Positions 44,377 to 55,286 are shown, counted from the stretch's first letter. The stretch: 64,000 nucleotides of DNA from Pseudonocardia petroleophila (GCF_014235185.1 NZ_CP060131.1:751501-815500), one strand, 5' to 3'. The notes: generated from the sequence alone by a model not told the origin. Made by a program: numbers and translations.

Positions 44377-45342
44377 TCACCCCGCCGCCCGCCGGAACCG
44401 CTCCCCCCACTCGCGCAGCAGGTCGGCGAGCTCGGGCGGGGACCGCACCTCGAACTCCGCCCCCACCGACCCCAGCCCCATCGCGGGCCAGTCGAGGCTG
44501 TCGGTGGTCATCCGCAGCACGCAGCTCGTGGCGTCGACCTCCTCGATCTCGGCCCACCTCGCGAGCCGCTCGCGCACCCGCTCGGCCGGGGCGTGCACGA
44601 GCACCTCGACGGTGAAGCGGGCGGGCTGCTGCGCGGTCTCCAGCCCGGCCCGGACGAACGCGGCCGCGTCGGCCCCGGGCAGGTCGCGGGTGCGGAACCG
44701 CGCACCCGTCGTCCGCGGGGCGGTGAGGCGGTCGAGGCGGAAGCTGCGCCAGTCGTGGCGGTGCAGGTCGTAGGCCACGAGGTACCAGCGCCGGCCCAGC
44801 GGCACCAGCCGGTGCGGCTCGACGTGCCGGGCCATCGGCTCCCGGCCGGGCGCGGCGTAGGAGAACTCCAGCCGCTCGGTGTCGCGGCAGGCCTGGGCGA
44901 CGGCGATCAGCACCTCCGGGTCGACCACGGGCGCCGCGCGCGCACCCCACTCCAGCGGCACGGTGACCGCCCGCAGCGCGTCGACCCGCCGGCGCAGCCG
45001 GGGCGGCATGACCTGCACGACCTTGGTCAGCGCGCGCACCGCCGACTCCTCGATCCCGGCCACCGAGCCCTGCGTCGCCGCCTGCATGCCGACGGCGAGC
45101 GCCACGGCCTCCTCGTCGTCGACGACGAGCGGCGGCAGGGCGGCCCCCGCCGCGAGCTGGTACCCGCCGTCGACCCCGCGGCTCGCCTCGACCGGGTAGC
45201 CCAGCTCGCGCAGCCGGTCGACGTCGCGGCGCAGGGTGCGCGGTGAGACCCCGAGCCGGGCCGCGAGGTCGGGCCCGGGCCAGTGCCGGTGGGTCTGCAG
45301 GAGCGAGAGCAGCCGCAGCGTCCGGGAACTCGTGTTGGCCAT
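44377..45342 (-). CDS. WYL-domain transcriptional regulator (YafY family)
   Basis: 321 residues. The N-terminal HTH_11 domain is SSRTLRLLSLLQTHRHWPGPDLAARLGVSPRTLRRDVDRLRELGYPVEASRGVDGGYQL; then a WYL ligand-sensing domain (RLEFSYAAPGREPMARHVEPHRLVPLGRRWYLVAYDLHRHDWRSFRLDRL) and a WCX C-terminal extension (RFTVEVLVHAPAERVRERLARWAEIE). It probably controls the divergent DinB-family gene 60 bp away. The ATG lies 6 nt after a GATACT hexamer (45354-45349). Confidence 0.93.
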   Translation of the reverse strand: MANTSSRTLRLLSLLQTHRHWPGPDLAARLGVSPRTLRRDVDRLRELGYPVEASRGVDGGYQLAAGAALPPLVVDDEEAVALAVGMQAATQGSVAGIEESAVRALTKVVQVMPPRLRRRVDALRAVTVPLEWGARAAPVVDPEVLIAVAQACRDTERLEFSYAAPGREPMARHVEPHRLVPLGRRWYLVAYDLHRHDWRSFRLDRLTAPRTTGARFRTRDLPGADAAAFVRAGLETAQQPARFTVEVLVHAPAERVRERLARWAEIEEVDATSCVLRMTTDSLDWPAMGLGSVGAEFEVRSPPELADLLREWGERFRRAAG

Positions 45343-45348
45343 GTCCCG

Positions 45349-45396
45349 AGTATCCCGGCATTGCGGTCAGGAAATGGCCGCTGGACCTCCTACTCT
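45349..45396. promoter_or_regulatory. divergent leaderless promoters, WYL regulator and DinB gene
   Basis: In the 60-bp gap, GATACT on the minus strand (45354-45349) and TACTCT on the plus strand (45391-45396) each end 6 nt before their start codons. No ribosome site is present for either gene. The regulator could act on both promoters at once. Confidence 0.6.
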
Positions 45397-45402
45397 TCAC
45401 CC

Positions 45403-45903
45403 ATGACGAACACCGAGCGCGCCGACATCCTCGAGTCCCTGGCCACCCACCGCGGGTTCCTGCTGTTCACCGTGCAGGGCCTCACCGACGAGCAGGCGCG
45501 GCAGCGCACCACGGTCAGCGAGCTCACGCTCGGCGGGCTGATCAAGCACGTCGCGCACACCGAGAAGGGCTGGACCGACTTCATCGAGCACGGCACGTCG
45601 GCGATGGAGGCCACCGAGGACAGCTGGGCCGCGCAGGCCGACAGCTTCACCCTGCGCGAGGACGAGACGCTCGCCGGCGTGCTCGCCGGGTACGCGGAGA
45701 TCGCGAAGCACACCGACGCGCTGGTCGAGAGCCTGCCCAGCCTCGACGTGGCGCACCCGCTGCCGGAGGCGCCCTGGTTCCCGGCCGGGGCCACCCGCTC
45801 GGCCCGGCGCGTGTTCGTCCACATCGTCGGCGAGACCGCCCAGCACGCGGGCCACGCCGACATCCTGCGCGAGGCCATCGACGGCCAGAAGACGATGGGC
45901 TGA
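45403..45903 (+). CDS. DinB-family mycothiol transferase-like protein
   Basis: 166 residues, a four-helix DinB protein: RADILESLATHRGFLLFTVQGLTDEQARQRTTVSELTLGGLIKHVAHTEKGWTDFI with the first metal His, and RVFVHIVGETAQHAGHADILREAIDG with the two C-terminal His. Actinobacterial members transfer mycothiol or bacillithiol to substrates in detoxification. The divergent WYL regulator is its likely controller. Start ATG 45403 coincides with the predicted transcription start. Confidence 0.9.
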   Translation: MTNTERADILESLATHRGFLLFTVQGLTDEQARQRTTVSELTLGGLIKHVAHTEKGWTDFIEHGTSAMEATEDSWAAQADSFTLREDETLAGVLAGYAEIAKHTDALVESLPSLDVAHPLPEAPWFPAGATRSARRVFVHIVGETAQHAGHADILREAIDGQKTMG

Positions 45904-45966
45904 CGCCCCGTGCGCGGAGGCGGTCGCCCGAGCCGGGGTCTGCGCGCACGAGGCAGAATGCCGCAG

Positions 45967-47481
45967 ATGCTGCTGGCCGAGGTCGTCGCCGTCTCCGCCG
46001 CCGTGGGCGCCACCCGGTCGCGCACGGCGAAGGCCGCCGCGCTCGCCGGGCTGCTGCGCGCCGCCGGACCCGACGAGGTGCGGGCGGCCACCGCGTGGCT
46101 CACCGGCGAGCCGCTGCAGGGGCGCCTCGGCGCGGGCTGGCGCACCCTGTCCGCGCTCGACCATCCGCCGTCGGCGGCCGCCACGCTGACGGTCCCGGCC
46201 GTCGACGCCCTGCTCGACGCGCTCGCCGCCACCTCCGGCGCCGGGTCCACCGCCCGCCGCGCGGCGCTGCTCGGCGAGCTGTTCGGCGCCGCCACCGCCG
46301 ACGAGCAGGCCTTCCTGCGCCGGCTGCTCACCGGCGAGCTGCGGCAGGGTGCGCTGGAGGGTGTGATGCTGGAGGCGGTCGCGGCCGCATCGGAGGTCCC
46401 GGCACCGGTGGTGCGGCGCGCGTTCATGCTCTCGGGGCAGCTGCCGGCCACGGCGGGGCTCGCGCTCTCCGGAGGGGCCGACGCGCTCGCCGCGGTGTCG
46501 CTGCAGGTCGGCCGCCCGGTGCGACCGATGCTGGCGAGCCCCGGCGCGTCGCTGGACGCCGCGCTCGACTCCGTGCCGGACCCGGTCGTGGAGTTCAAGC
46601 TCGACGGCGCCCGCATCCAGGTCCACCGCGACGGCGACGACGTGCGGGTCTGGACGCGGACGCTGCGGGAGATCACCGCGGCCGTCCCGGAGCTGGTGGA
46701 GCTGGTCCGCGGGCTGCCGTGCCGCTCGGTCGTCCTCGACGGCGAGACCCTCGCCCTGCGCGACGACGGCCGCCCCCGCCCGTTCCAGGAGACGATGAGC
46801 CGCTTCGGCAGCGACGCCAGGGAGGAGCAGTCGCTGCTCAGCCCGTTCTTCTTCGACCTGCTGCACCTCGACGGCACCGACCTGCTCGACGAGCCCCTGC
46901 ACGTCCGTCTCGACGCGCTGGCCGCGCTGGTCGACGAGCCGCTGCGGATGCCCGGCGTCCGCACCCCCACCCCGGAGCAGGCCGCCGAGGTGCTCGACGC
47001 CGCGCTGTCGGCCGGGCACGAGGGCGTCGTGGTCAAGTCGCTGGCCGCGCCGTACCTGGCGGGGCGGCGGGGGAAGGCGTGGCAGAAGGTCAAGCCGGTG
47101 CACACGCTCGACCTGGTGGTGCTCGGCGCGGAGTGGGGGTACGGCCGGCGCACGGGGTCGCTGTCGAACATCCACCTCGGCGCCCGCGACCCCGACGGCG
47201 GCGAGCCGATCATGGTCGGCAAGACGTTCAAGGGCATGACCGACGAGCTGCTGGCCTGGCAGACGGCCACGTTCCCGGCCTACGCGCGCTCGGAGTCCGA
47301 CCACGCCGTCCTGCTGCGGCCGGAGCTCGTCGTCGAGATCGCGCTCGACGGCGCGCAGCGCAGCACCCGCTACCCCGGCGGCGTCGCGCTGCGCTTCGCA
47401 CGGGTGCTGCGCTACCGGCCGGACAAGGCGCCCGGCGAGGCCGACACCATCGACGCGGTGCGGGCGCTGCTGCACGGGTGA
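45967..47481 (+). CDS. ligB: ATP-dependent DNA ligase (LigB type)
   Basis: 504 residues. N-terminal DNA-binding domain (LLAEVVAVSAAVGATRSRTAKAAALAGLL), adenylation domain with the nucleotidyl Lys in VEFKLDGARIQVHRDG, motif III LDGETLAL, motif IV GVVVKSL, motif V AWQKVKPVHTLDLVV, and an OB domain ending VALRFARVLRYRPDKAP. M. tuberculosis LigB is 507 residues and, from memory, also begins MLL. ATG 45967 is preferred over 45958 because CAGAAT (45954-45959) lies 7 nt before it. It complements the NAD-dependent LigA in repair. Confidence 0.95.
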   Translation: MLLAEVVAVSAAVGATRSRTAKAAALAGLLRAAGPDEVRAATAWLTGEPLQGRLGAGWRTLSALDHPPSAAATLTVPAVDALLDALAATSGAGSTARRAALLGELFGAATADEQAFLRRLLTGELRQGALEGVMLEAVAAASEVPAPVVRRAFMLSGQLPATAGLALSGGADALAAVSLQVGRPVRPMLASPGASLDAALDSVPDPVVEFKLDGARIQVHRDGDDVRVWTRTLREITAAVPELVELVRGLPCRSVVLDGETLALRDDGRPRPFQETMSRFGSDAREEQSLLSPFFFDLLHLDGTDLLDEPLHVRLDALAALVDEPLRMPGVRTPTPEQAAEVLDAALSAGHEGVVVKSLAAPYLAGRRGKAWQKVKPVHTLDLVVLGAEWGYGRRTGSLSNIHLGARDPDGGEPIMVGKTFKGMTDELLAWQTATFPAYARSESDHAVLLRPELVVEIALDGAQRSTRYPGGVALRFARVLRYRPDKAPGEADTIDAVRALLHG

Positions 47482-47550
47482 TCGGGGCTTGCCCGATCCG
47501 CCGCGTGTCGACAGACTTCGCACACGCGTGATCGCCTAGGCGGAGTGTGG

Positions 47551-49221
47551 ATGACGAACGAGACGTTCGGGCCGTACCGGCTGGAGTCGCTCATCGGCCG
47601 GGGCGGCATGGGCGAGGTGTTCCGCGCCCACGACACCGTGCGCAACCGCACCGTCGCCCTCAAGCGGCTGCCCGCCTCGCTGGCGGGCGACACCGGCTTC
47701 CAGGAGCGGTTCCGGCGCGAGGCCCAGCTCGTCGCCCGCCTCCGCGACGGCCACGTGATCCCGATCCACGACTTCGGCGAGATCGACGGCCAGCTGTTCA
47801 TCGACATGCGCCTCGTCGACGGCGCCGACCTGCGCACCGTTCTCGACTGGATCGGGCCGATGCCCCCCGAGCGGGCGGTGCGGATCGCCGGGCAGGTGGC
47901 CCGCGCGCTCGACGCCGCGCACGCCGACGGGCTGGTGCACCGCGACGTCAAGCCGTCCAACATCCTGCTCAGCGGGGCCACCCGCGACCCCGGCGCGGAC
48001 GTCGACGACTACGCCTACCTCGTCGACTTCGGCATCGTCGCCAGCGCGGGCGACGTCGCGGGCGGGCGGCTCACGGCGACCGGCGCGGCGATCGGCACCG
48101 TCGAGTACATGTCGCCGGAGCGGTTCCTGAACGGGACCGGCGACCGGCGGATCGACGTCTACGCGCTGGGATGCGTGCTGCACGAGATGCTCACCGGCGC
48201 CCGCCCCTTCTCCGGCACCGGCCCGCAGCAGATGTGGGCGCACGTGAACACGCCGCCGCCACGCCCGTCCCTGCTCCGGCCCGGCCTGCCCGCCGCGCTC
48301 GACGACGTGATCGCCGCCGCGCTCGCGAAGGACCCCGACGACCGCATCCCCACCGCAGGCGAGCTCGCGAGCCGGGCCAGGGCGGCGCTGGCCACGGCCC
48401 CGGGCTCCGGGCCGACGGTGCGCCACACACCCATCCCGGCCGCCGACCCGCCGTCCCCCTCCGCCGTAGCGCCACCCACCGCCGCACCCCGCGCGGCGGC
48501 GGCGCCCCCGGCCCCCGAGCCGCCGACGGCGACCTTCCCGACATCCGGACCCGAGGCCCCCACGCGGTTCGGCGCGGCCCCCGCCGCGGGCTCGACGGCT
48601 CGGATGCCGCAGCCGCCCCCCGGCTCGTCCGCCGGCCCGCCGGCGTCGACCGACGGCACGTCCCGGCGGTGGTGGCCGATCGCCGCCGCCGCGCTGGTCG
48701 TCGTCCTCGTCGCCGCGGGCACCGTATGGGCGCTGAACCGGCGGACAGCCGAGGAGGCCCCGCCTGCAGATGCCGCCGGGACCACCATCACGGCCGTCGA
48801 AGAGCCCCAGGTCGACGATCCCGTCGCCGAGCTCGCCTCCTATGCCGACGAGGCCCTGCTCGCCACCTGCGACGAGGCCGTCGCGGGCGACGGCGCTCCC
48901 GTCCGGGCCTCGGCGAACTGCGGCGAGTGGGCGTTCGACCTGTACTCGTCCGCCGCCGAGGCCGCGACGGTGGTGCGTGACAACAACGGTGGCACGATCG
49001 AGCCGGGCTCGCCGTGCGCAACCCGTCCGGAGATCGACGCCTACCACGTCGAGCGGTTCGACCGCGGTGTGCTGGGCTGCCGTGCGTACGACGGCGAGTA
49101 CGTCGTCGAGTGGGCTGTGGACGGCATCCCGGTGGTCGGGGTCCGCGACGAGGGCGACGAGACCGTGAGCTACGAAGCTGTCTACGAGGAGGCCCTGAGG
49201 CTGTCCGCCGAGGTGAGTTGA
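47551..49221 (+). CDS. membrane serine/threonine protein kinase (PknB/PknH-like)
   Basis: 556 residues. Kinase domain 1-270: glycine loop IGRGGMGEVFRAHD, VAL-Lys, catalytic loop VHRDVKPSNILL, DFG in YLVDFGIVAS, and YMSPERF. A Pro/Ala/Thr-rich juxtamembrane region, one transmembrane helix (WWPIAAAALVVVLVAAGTVWAL, near 373-394) and a 160-residue extracellular domain follow, with four Cys (LLATCDEAV, ANCGEWAF, SPCATRP, LGCRAYDG) likely in two disulfides, as in PknH-type sensors. ATG 47551 has GGAG 5 nt upstream; GTG 47545 is an alternative. It is 21 bp upstream of guaB1 on the same strand. Confidence 0.95.
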   Translation: MTNETFGPYRLESLIGRGGMGEVFRAHDTVRNRTVALKRLPASLAGDTGFQERFRREAQLVARLRDGHVIPIHDFGEIDGQLFIDMRLVDGADLRTVLDWIGPMPPERAVRIAGQVARALDAAHADGLVHRDVKPSNILLSGATRDPGADVDDYAYLVDFGIVASAGDVAGGRLTATGAAIGTVEYMSPERFLNGTGDRRIDVYALGCVLHEMLTGARPFSGTGPQQMWAHVNTPPPRPSLLRPGLPAALDDVIAAALAKDPDDRIPTAGELASRARAALATAPGSGPTVRHTPIPAADPPSPSAVAPPTAAPRAAAAPPAPEPPTATFPTSGPEAPTRFGAAPAAGSTARMPQPPPGSSAGPPASTDGTSRRWWPIAAAALVVVLVAAGTVWALNRRTAEEAPPADAAGTTITAVEEPQVDDPVAELASYADEALLATCDEAVAGDGAPVRASANCGEWAFDLYSSAAEAATVVRDNNGGTIEPGSPCATRPEIDAYHVERFDRGVLGCRAYDGEYVVEWAVDGIPVVGVRDEGDETVSYEAVYEEALRLSAEVS

Positions 49222-49230
49222 GGGGCGTAG

Positions 49231-50685
<1,455 letters not shown>

Positions 50686-50716
50686 CGCGGCGGGCCGCGG
50701 CGACGATCTCTCCCCC

Positions 50717-51416
50717 GTGACCGCGGTGCAGCCCCGTTCCCGCCGGCCGCTGCCGGGCGACCGCGTGCGGGCGGCGCTGGACGCCTGCCCACTGCTCGCA
50801 CCCGCGCCCCCGACCGCCGCGACGCGCTCGCGCGGGCGGGGTGGCTGCGCGGTCTGGCCGACGGCGAGGTCGTCTGCTGGACCGACGACCCCGCCGACGC
50901 GGTGTTCGTCGTGGTGTCGGGCCGGGTCGCGGCGCGGCTGAGTTCGGCCGACGGCGCGGCGGTCGACATGGCCGTGGTGGGGGCGGGCACTGGCCACCGA
51001 CGGCACCGCCACCTCCGAGCCCGCCCGGGTCACGTCACGCTGACGGTCGGCCCGGCCCGGGCCGACCTCGCCGTCCGCGTCGACGCCCCCGACACCGCGC
51101 GGCCCGGCGCCCGGTTCCCGGTGACGCTCACGGTGACCAACACCGGCCCGAGCCCCGCCACCACCGTGCTCAGCGGCGTCACCGTCACCGACGGGCTGCG
51201 GATCGTCGCCGCGCAGGGCGGCGCCGTCACCTCCGGCGGCCGGGCCGCGGGCTACCGCGACGCGACCCTTGCCCCCGGGCAGACGGTCACCCGCACCGTC
51301 ACCGTCGAGGCGAGCCGGGGCACCGGCACCCGGCCGATCGCCGCGGCACCGCCTCCGCGGTGCGCGACCCGCAGCTGCGCGACAACGCGGCCCTCGACAC
51401 CGTGCGGGTCCGGTAG
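50717..51416 (+). pseudogene. chimeric pseudogene: cyclic-nucleotide-binding domain fused to a DUF11-type domain, frameshifted
   Basis: Three frames must be joined to read it. From GTG 50717, LPGDRVRAALDACPLLAPAP continues after a frameshift near 50815 as DRRDALARAGWLRGLADGEVVCW and DPADAVFVVVSGRVAARL, a cNMP-binding domain. After about 50985 the sequence becomes TDGTATSEPARV, shifts frame near 51038 and reads VTLTVGPARADLAVRVDAP and GARFPVTLTVTNTGPSPATT, a DUF11/CARDB-like extracellular repeat; a further shift near 51345 gives VRDPQLRDNAALDTVRVR and a stop at 51416. A deletion seems to have joined two unrelated genes, followed by decay. Confidence 0.75.
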
Positions 51417-51461
51417 ACGGGTGGAGGGGAATGGGGTCCGGGCGGCGGGGGTTGCCCGGGC

Positions 51462-52124
51462 ATGAGAATCGGCATCATCGGTGCGGGCCACATCGGCGGC
51501 ACCCTCACCCGTAGGCTCGCCGCGCTCGGTCACGACGTCCACGTGGCCAACTCCCGCGACCCGCAGACGCTCGCGGACCTCGCGGCGGAGACCGGCGCGA
51601 CGACGGTGTGGGCCGCGGACGCGGCCACCGACGCGGACGTCGTGATCGTCAGCATTCCGCAGAAGAACGTGCCGGACCTGGCCCCCGGCATCGTCGCGAA
51701 GGCGAAGCCGGGTGCCCCCGTGATCGAGACGAACAACTACTACCCGCAGCAGCGCGACGGCCGCATCGCCGCCATCGAGGACGGCACGCCGGAGAGCGTG
51801 TGGGTCGCCGAGCACCTCGGCGCGCCGGTCCTGAAGATCTTCAACGGCATCTTCTGGAAGCACCTGCTGGAGCGGGGCGCTCCCGCCGGCGCCGAGGGCC
51901 GGATCGCGCTGCCGGTGGCCGGGGCGGACGGGCCGGCCAAGCAGGTCGCCCTCGACCTGGTCGACCAGCTCGGGTTCGACCCCGTCGACGGCGGGACCCT
52001 CGACGAGTCGTGGCGCCAGCAGCCCGGCACCCCCGTCTACGGCAAGGACCTCGACGCGGAGCGCGCCCGCCAGGCCCTCGCGGAGGCCTCCCCGGAGCGC
52101 CCGGCGGAGTTCCGCGCCGCCTGA
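51462..52124 (+). CDS. NADPH-dependent F420 reductase-like oxidoreductase
   Basis: 220 residues with an N-terminal dinucleotide-binding Rossmann motif, MRIGIIGAGHIGGTLTRRLAALGHDV, then VANSRDPQTLADLA and VVIVSIPQKNVPDL, the layout of F420H2:NADP oxidoreductase (Fno) and its NADP-binding relatives. The C-terminal half is shorter than in true Fno and may have another substrate (KIFNGIFWKHLLERGAPAGAEGRIALPVAG). It is convergent to phoH with a shared hairpin terminator. Confidence 0.8.
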   Translation: MRIGIIGAGHIGGTLTRRLAALGHDVHVANSRDPQTLADLAAETGATTVWAADAATDADVVIVSIPQKNVPDLAPGIVAKAKPGAPVIETNNYYPQQRDGRIAAIEDGTPESVWVAEHLGAPVLKIFNGIFWKHLLERGAPAGAEGRIALPVAGADGPAKQVALDLVDQLGFDPVDGGTLDESWRQQPGTPVYGKDLDAERARQALAEASPERPAEFRAA

Positions 52125-52128
52125 GCCC

Positions 52129-52167
52129 GTGCGCGGGGACCGCGGCCGGAGCAGCGGTCCCGCGCAC
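52129..52167. terminator. bidirectional hairpin between convergent genes
   Basis: GTGCGCGGGGACCGC (52129-52143) pairs with GCGGTCCCGCGCAC (52154-52167), a 14-bp stem with one bulged G and a 10-base loop, between the Fno-like gene and phoH. No T-run, as usual in this genome. Confidence 0.65.
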
Positions 52168-52173
52168 GACCCA

Positions 52174-53526
52174 TCAGCCCTGCGGTCCCTCCAGCATCTC
52201 GGTGACGAGCGCGGCGATCGGGCTGCGCTCGCTACGGGTCAGCGTGACGTGGGCGAACAGCGGGTGCCCCTTGAGCGTCTCGATCACCGACTGGACGCCG
52301 TCGTGGCGGCCCACGCGCAGGTTGTCGCGCTGGGCGACGTCGTGGGTGAGCACGACGCGGCTGGCGGTGCCGAGCCGCGAGAGCACCGTCAGGAGCACGT
52401 TGCGCTCCAGCGACTGGGCCTCGTCGACGATGACGAAGCTGTCGTGCAGCGACCGGCCCCGGATGTGGGTGAGCGGGAGCACCTCCAGCATGCCGCGGGC
52501 GATGACCTCCTGCATCGTCGAGTCGCTGACCAGCGCACCGAGGGTGTCGAAGACGGCCTGCGCCCAGGGCGCCATCTTCTCGTTCTCGCTGCCGGGCAGG
52601 TACCCGAGCTCCTGCCCGCCGACGGCGTAGAGCGGCCGGAACACGACGACCTTGCGGTGCTGCTGGCGCTCCAGCACCGCCTCGAGCCCGGCGCACAGCG
52701 CCAGCGCCGACTTGCCGGTGCCGGCGCGGCCGCCGAGGGAGACGATGCCGACCTCGGGGTCGAGCAGCAGGTCGAGCGCCACCCGCTGCTCCGCGGAGCG
52801 CCCGTGCAGCCCGAAGGCCTCCCGATCGCCGCGGATCAGCCGCACCCGCTTGTCGGCCGTGACCCGCCCCAGCGCCGCCGACCCGCCGCCGAGCAGCCGC
52901 AGGCCGGTGTTGGCGGGCAGGTCGCGGGCGGCGTCATGGTCGATCGACCCGTCCTTGAACAGCGCGTCGACGTCACCGGGAGTGACCTCGACGTCGGCCA
53001 TCCCGGTCCAGCCGGACGGCGTCACGTCCAGGGCGTGGTACTCGTCGGCCTGCAGACCGACCGCACCCGCCTTGACCCGCAGCGGCACGTCCTTGGTGAC
53101 CAGCACGACGTCGCCCCGGCCGTCCAGCTTGCGCTCGGCCGCGAGGTTGAGCGCGCAGGCCAGGATGCGGGAGTCGTTCGAGTCGGTGCGGAAGCCCGCG
53201 GGGAGCACCTCCGGGTCGGTGTGGTTGAGCTCGACGTGCAGCGTCCCGCCCGCGTCGCCGATGGGGATCGGGACGTCGAGACGGCCGTGCTCGATGCGCA
53301 GCTCGTCGAGCGTGCGCAGCGCCGTGCGGGCGAACCATCCCAGCTCGGGGTGGTTCCGCTTGCCCTCCAACTCGGAGATCACCACCAGCGGCAGGACGAC
53401 CTCGTGCTCGTCGAACCGGGTCAGCGACCACGGGTCGGACAGCAGGACGGAGGTGTCGAGCACGTAGCAGCGAGTGCCGGTAACGATTGTCTCTGCCGAA
53501 ACAGGGGCGACAGCACGATCGGTCAC
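52174..53526 (-). CDS. phoH2: PIN-PhoH fusion ATPase (PhoH2 type)
   Basis: 450 residues. The N-terminal PIN RNase domain is [44 protein letters not shown], with Asp in [14 protein letters not shown] and [11 protein letters not shown]. The C-terminal PhoH ATPase/helicase has Walker [17 protein letters not shown] and Walker [24 protein letters not shown]. PhoH2 proteins couple RNA unwinding to cleavage and are related to VapC toxins. GTG 53526 has GGGAG 6-10 nt upstream. The gene is at the position of Rv1095 in the mycobacterial order. Confidence 0.94.
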   Translation of the reverse strand: MTDRAVAPVSAETIVTGTRCYVLDTSVLLSDPWSLTRFDEHEVVLPLVVISELEGKRNHPELGWFARTALRTLDELRIEHGRLDVPIPIGDAGGTLHVELNHTDPEVLPAGFRTDSNDSRILACALNLAAERKLDGRGDVVLVTKDVPLRVKAGAVGLQADEYHALDVTPSGWTGMADVEVTPGDVDALFKDGSIDHDAARDLPANTGLRLLGGGSAALGRVTADKRVRLIRGDREAFGLHGRSAEQRVALDLLLDPEVGIVSLGGRAGTGKSALALCAGLEAVLERQQHRKVVVFRPLYAVGGQELGYLPGSENEKMAPWAQAVFDTLGALVSDSTMQEVIARGMLEVLPLTHIRGRSLHDSFVIVDEAQSLERNVLLTVLSRLGTASRVVLTHDVAQRDNLRVGRHDGVQSVIETLKGHPLFAHVTLTRSERSPIAALVTEMLEGPQG

Positions 53527-53708
53527 GGATGCTCCCTCGTGGGCGCGGCACCGCACCCACATATCGGTGGGCCGGCCGGCCCTGTCCGGCCGTGCACAGC
53601 GGTTGCCGCGCACGCCCGCGAGGGCCGGGTGCCGGCCCCCTCCGTCGCAAGAACCACGGACCAGGGCCTCCCCGGGCGGCGCGCATCGGGTACGTACCGC
53701 CACCACGA

Positions 53709-53739
53709 ACGCTACCGGCGGTCACCCCCGTGCGGTCAA
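53709..53739 (-). promoter_or_regulatory. probable phoH2 promoter
   Basis: On the minus strand TTGACC (53739-53734), 19 bp, TAGCGT (53714-53709). It predicts a start near 53702 and a leader of about 175 nt before GTG 53526, in contrast to the mostly leaderless neighbours. No known riboswitch class was recognised in the leader. The rest of the 304-bp gap (53527-53830) shows nothing clear. Confidence 0.45.
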
Positions 53740-53830
53740 CAGCAACGCGGTGAGCGGCGGCCGGGTCGCACCGAGAATTAACAGAACGGCCTACCGCTGA
53801 TCGCTTGACGCCTACCGCCTGTCGCGGATC

Positions 53831-55027
53831 TCACCCCGTCCGGCGCAGCTCTTCACGCAGACCTGACGGGGTCCACGGCTCGTCGTGCAGGGCGCGCAGC
53901 CGTTGCGCGGGGGTCGCGCCGGGCCGGTCCAGCCAGCGGCGGACCAGCGGGCCGCCCTCGACGTAGGTGACGACGTGGTCGCGCCAGCGCGGGTCGGCGA
54001 CGAAGCGCAGGACCCGGCGCGCGCCCCGGTCGTCGACGAGCAGCCACCGGCGCAGGTGCGCCGCCACCTCGTCGGGACGGGCCCGCGCGCCGTGCAGGGC
54101 CAGCGCGGCGTCGAGGCGCACCCGTGCCAGCCGGGCGACGGCGTCGGCCAGCCGCTCGGCGTGCTCGCCGTCGAACCCGAGGCCGACGGTGGCGAGCACG
54201 TCGGACGCCCAGCGGCCCCACCGGTCGCCGACGAGCGCGTACAGGCCGTTGTCGGCCGCACCCTCGGCGAGCAGGGCCTGCGGGGTGCCGAGGACGACGA
54301 GCCGGTGCTCCGCCCAGCCGCGCTCCCCCACCAGCACCGTCTCGCGCCGCCACTGCTCGACGTGGTGCCCGGGGTGGGCCTCGTGGGCGAGCAGCCGCGC
54401 GAGCCCCGCCCGGCGGGGCCGGGAACCGGCGTTGACCAGCACCCGGGAGCGGCCGGGGCCCGTGCGCAGGTGCAGCGCGTTCCACGGCGCGTCGGTGACG
54501 ATCTCGAAGGCGACCTCCTCCGGCCCGTCGACCAGGCCGACGTCGCGGGCCCGCTCCCGCAGCGCGAGGGCCAGCGCGTCGACGGCCACCGGGAGCCGCT
54601 CGGCGGGCACCTCGTCGCGACGGCGGTGCTCGGCGAGCCGCTCCGCGAGGTCACCGGAGCCGGGGAGCAGGGCGTCGAGGTCGCGGTGGGCGGCGCGGTA
54701 GCCGTCCTCGTCCCCGGCGAGGACGGGTCCGTCGGCCGCGGCCCGGAGCGCGGCGGCGTAGGGCACCCCCTGCCCGGCGACGCGCCGGGCGGCCGACTCC
54801 AGCGCGACGAGCTGGGCGGCCAGGAAGCGCTCGCGGCGGGGCTCCAGACCCGCGTCCGGCAGCCGTGTCGCGAGATCCCCCGCCGCCCGCACCAGCGCCC
54901 CGGGCGACCGGACCGGCCCGGCCGACGGGGGGTCGTCACCCGTCCGGACAGTGATCGTTCCCGGCCGGTGGTGATCGAGCGCCCCGACCAGTGACAGGTA
55001 GTCACGAACCGCCTCGTCGACCGGCAC
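53831..55027 (-). CDS. DUF885-like putative metallopeptidase
   Basis: 398 residues. The motif LLAHEAHPGHHVEQWRR resembles the HExxPGHH zinc signature of DUF885 carboxypeptidase-like proteins, and the region DVGLVDGPEEVAFEIVTDAPWNALHL fits the strand preceding it. Typical DUF885 proteins are longer (about 550) and exported; this one lacks a signal peptide, so it is a shortened cytoplasmic relative. GTG 55027 lies 6 nt after TAGGTT (55039-55034) on the minus strand. The substrate is unknown. Confidence 0.7.
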   Translation of the reverse strand: MPVDEAVRDYLSLVGALDHHRPGTITVRTGDDPPSAGPVRSPGALVRAAGDLATRLPDAGLEPRRERFLAAQLVALESAARRVAGQGVPYAAALRAAADGPVLAGDEDGYRAAHRDLDALLPGSGDLAERLAEHRRRDEVPAERLPVAVDALALALRERARDVGLVDGPEEVAFEIVTDAPWNALHLRTGPGRSRVLVNAGSRPRRAGLARLLAHEAHPGHHVEQWRRETVLVGERGWAEHRLVVLGTPQALLAEGAADNGLYALVGDRWGRWASDVLATVGLGFDGEHAERLADAVARLARVRLDAALALHGARARPDEVAAHLRRWLLVDDRGARRVLRFVADPRWRDHVVTYVEGGPLVRRWLDRPGATPAQRLRALHDEPWTPSGLREELRRTG

Positions 55028-55194
55028 CGGGGAAACCTACTCGCCCGGACGGAGCAGCGCGCCCGGGACGACCGGGCCCCGCCATGACTCCGCGTGGGAA
55101 CGGGAAAAGGTACGTCCGCCATCGGGTGATCCCCGGCTACGCACCGTCGAGTTGATCACTCTTTACGGTCGCGTTCACCCGCCCCGGATGTCGC

Positions 55195-55211
55195 CGAAAA
55201 GGGGCGTATCC
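55195..55211 (+). promoter_or_regulatory. conserved upstream motif, copy 1
   Basis: CGAAAAGGGGCGTATCC, repeated with one change at 55891-55907 before the paralogous gene, although the sequence between motif and promoter has diverged. It ends 40 bp upstream of the -35 hexamer, where an activator could bind. The rest of the 342-bp gap before the first chaplin-like gene is otherwise unremarkable. Confidence 0.6.
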
Positions 55212-55251
55212 GATCGACCAGTAATTGTCCCACTCGATGGGGTTACGCAGT

Positions 55252-55280
55252 TTGGTGCCCGCCGGGGCGGGCGCTACCTT
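55252..55280 (+). promoter_or_regulatory. promoter of chaplin-like gene 1
   Basis: TTGGTG (55252-55257), 17 bp, TACCTT (55275-55280). The predicted start at about 55287 is the first base of a conserved hairpin. The second copy has TTGGAC-17-TACGTT at identical relative positions. Confidence 0.75.
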
Positions 55281-55286
55281 TTCCTC

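Noticed and set aside
53527..53702. Cyclic-di-AMP (ydaO-type) or other riboswitch before phoH2
   Set aside because: None of the conserved core sequences I know could be located in the leader.
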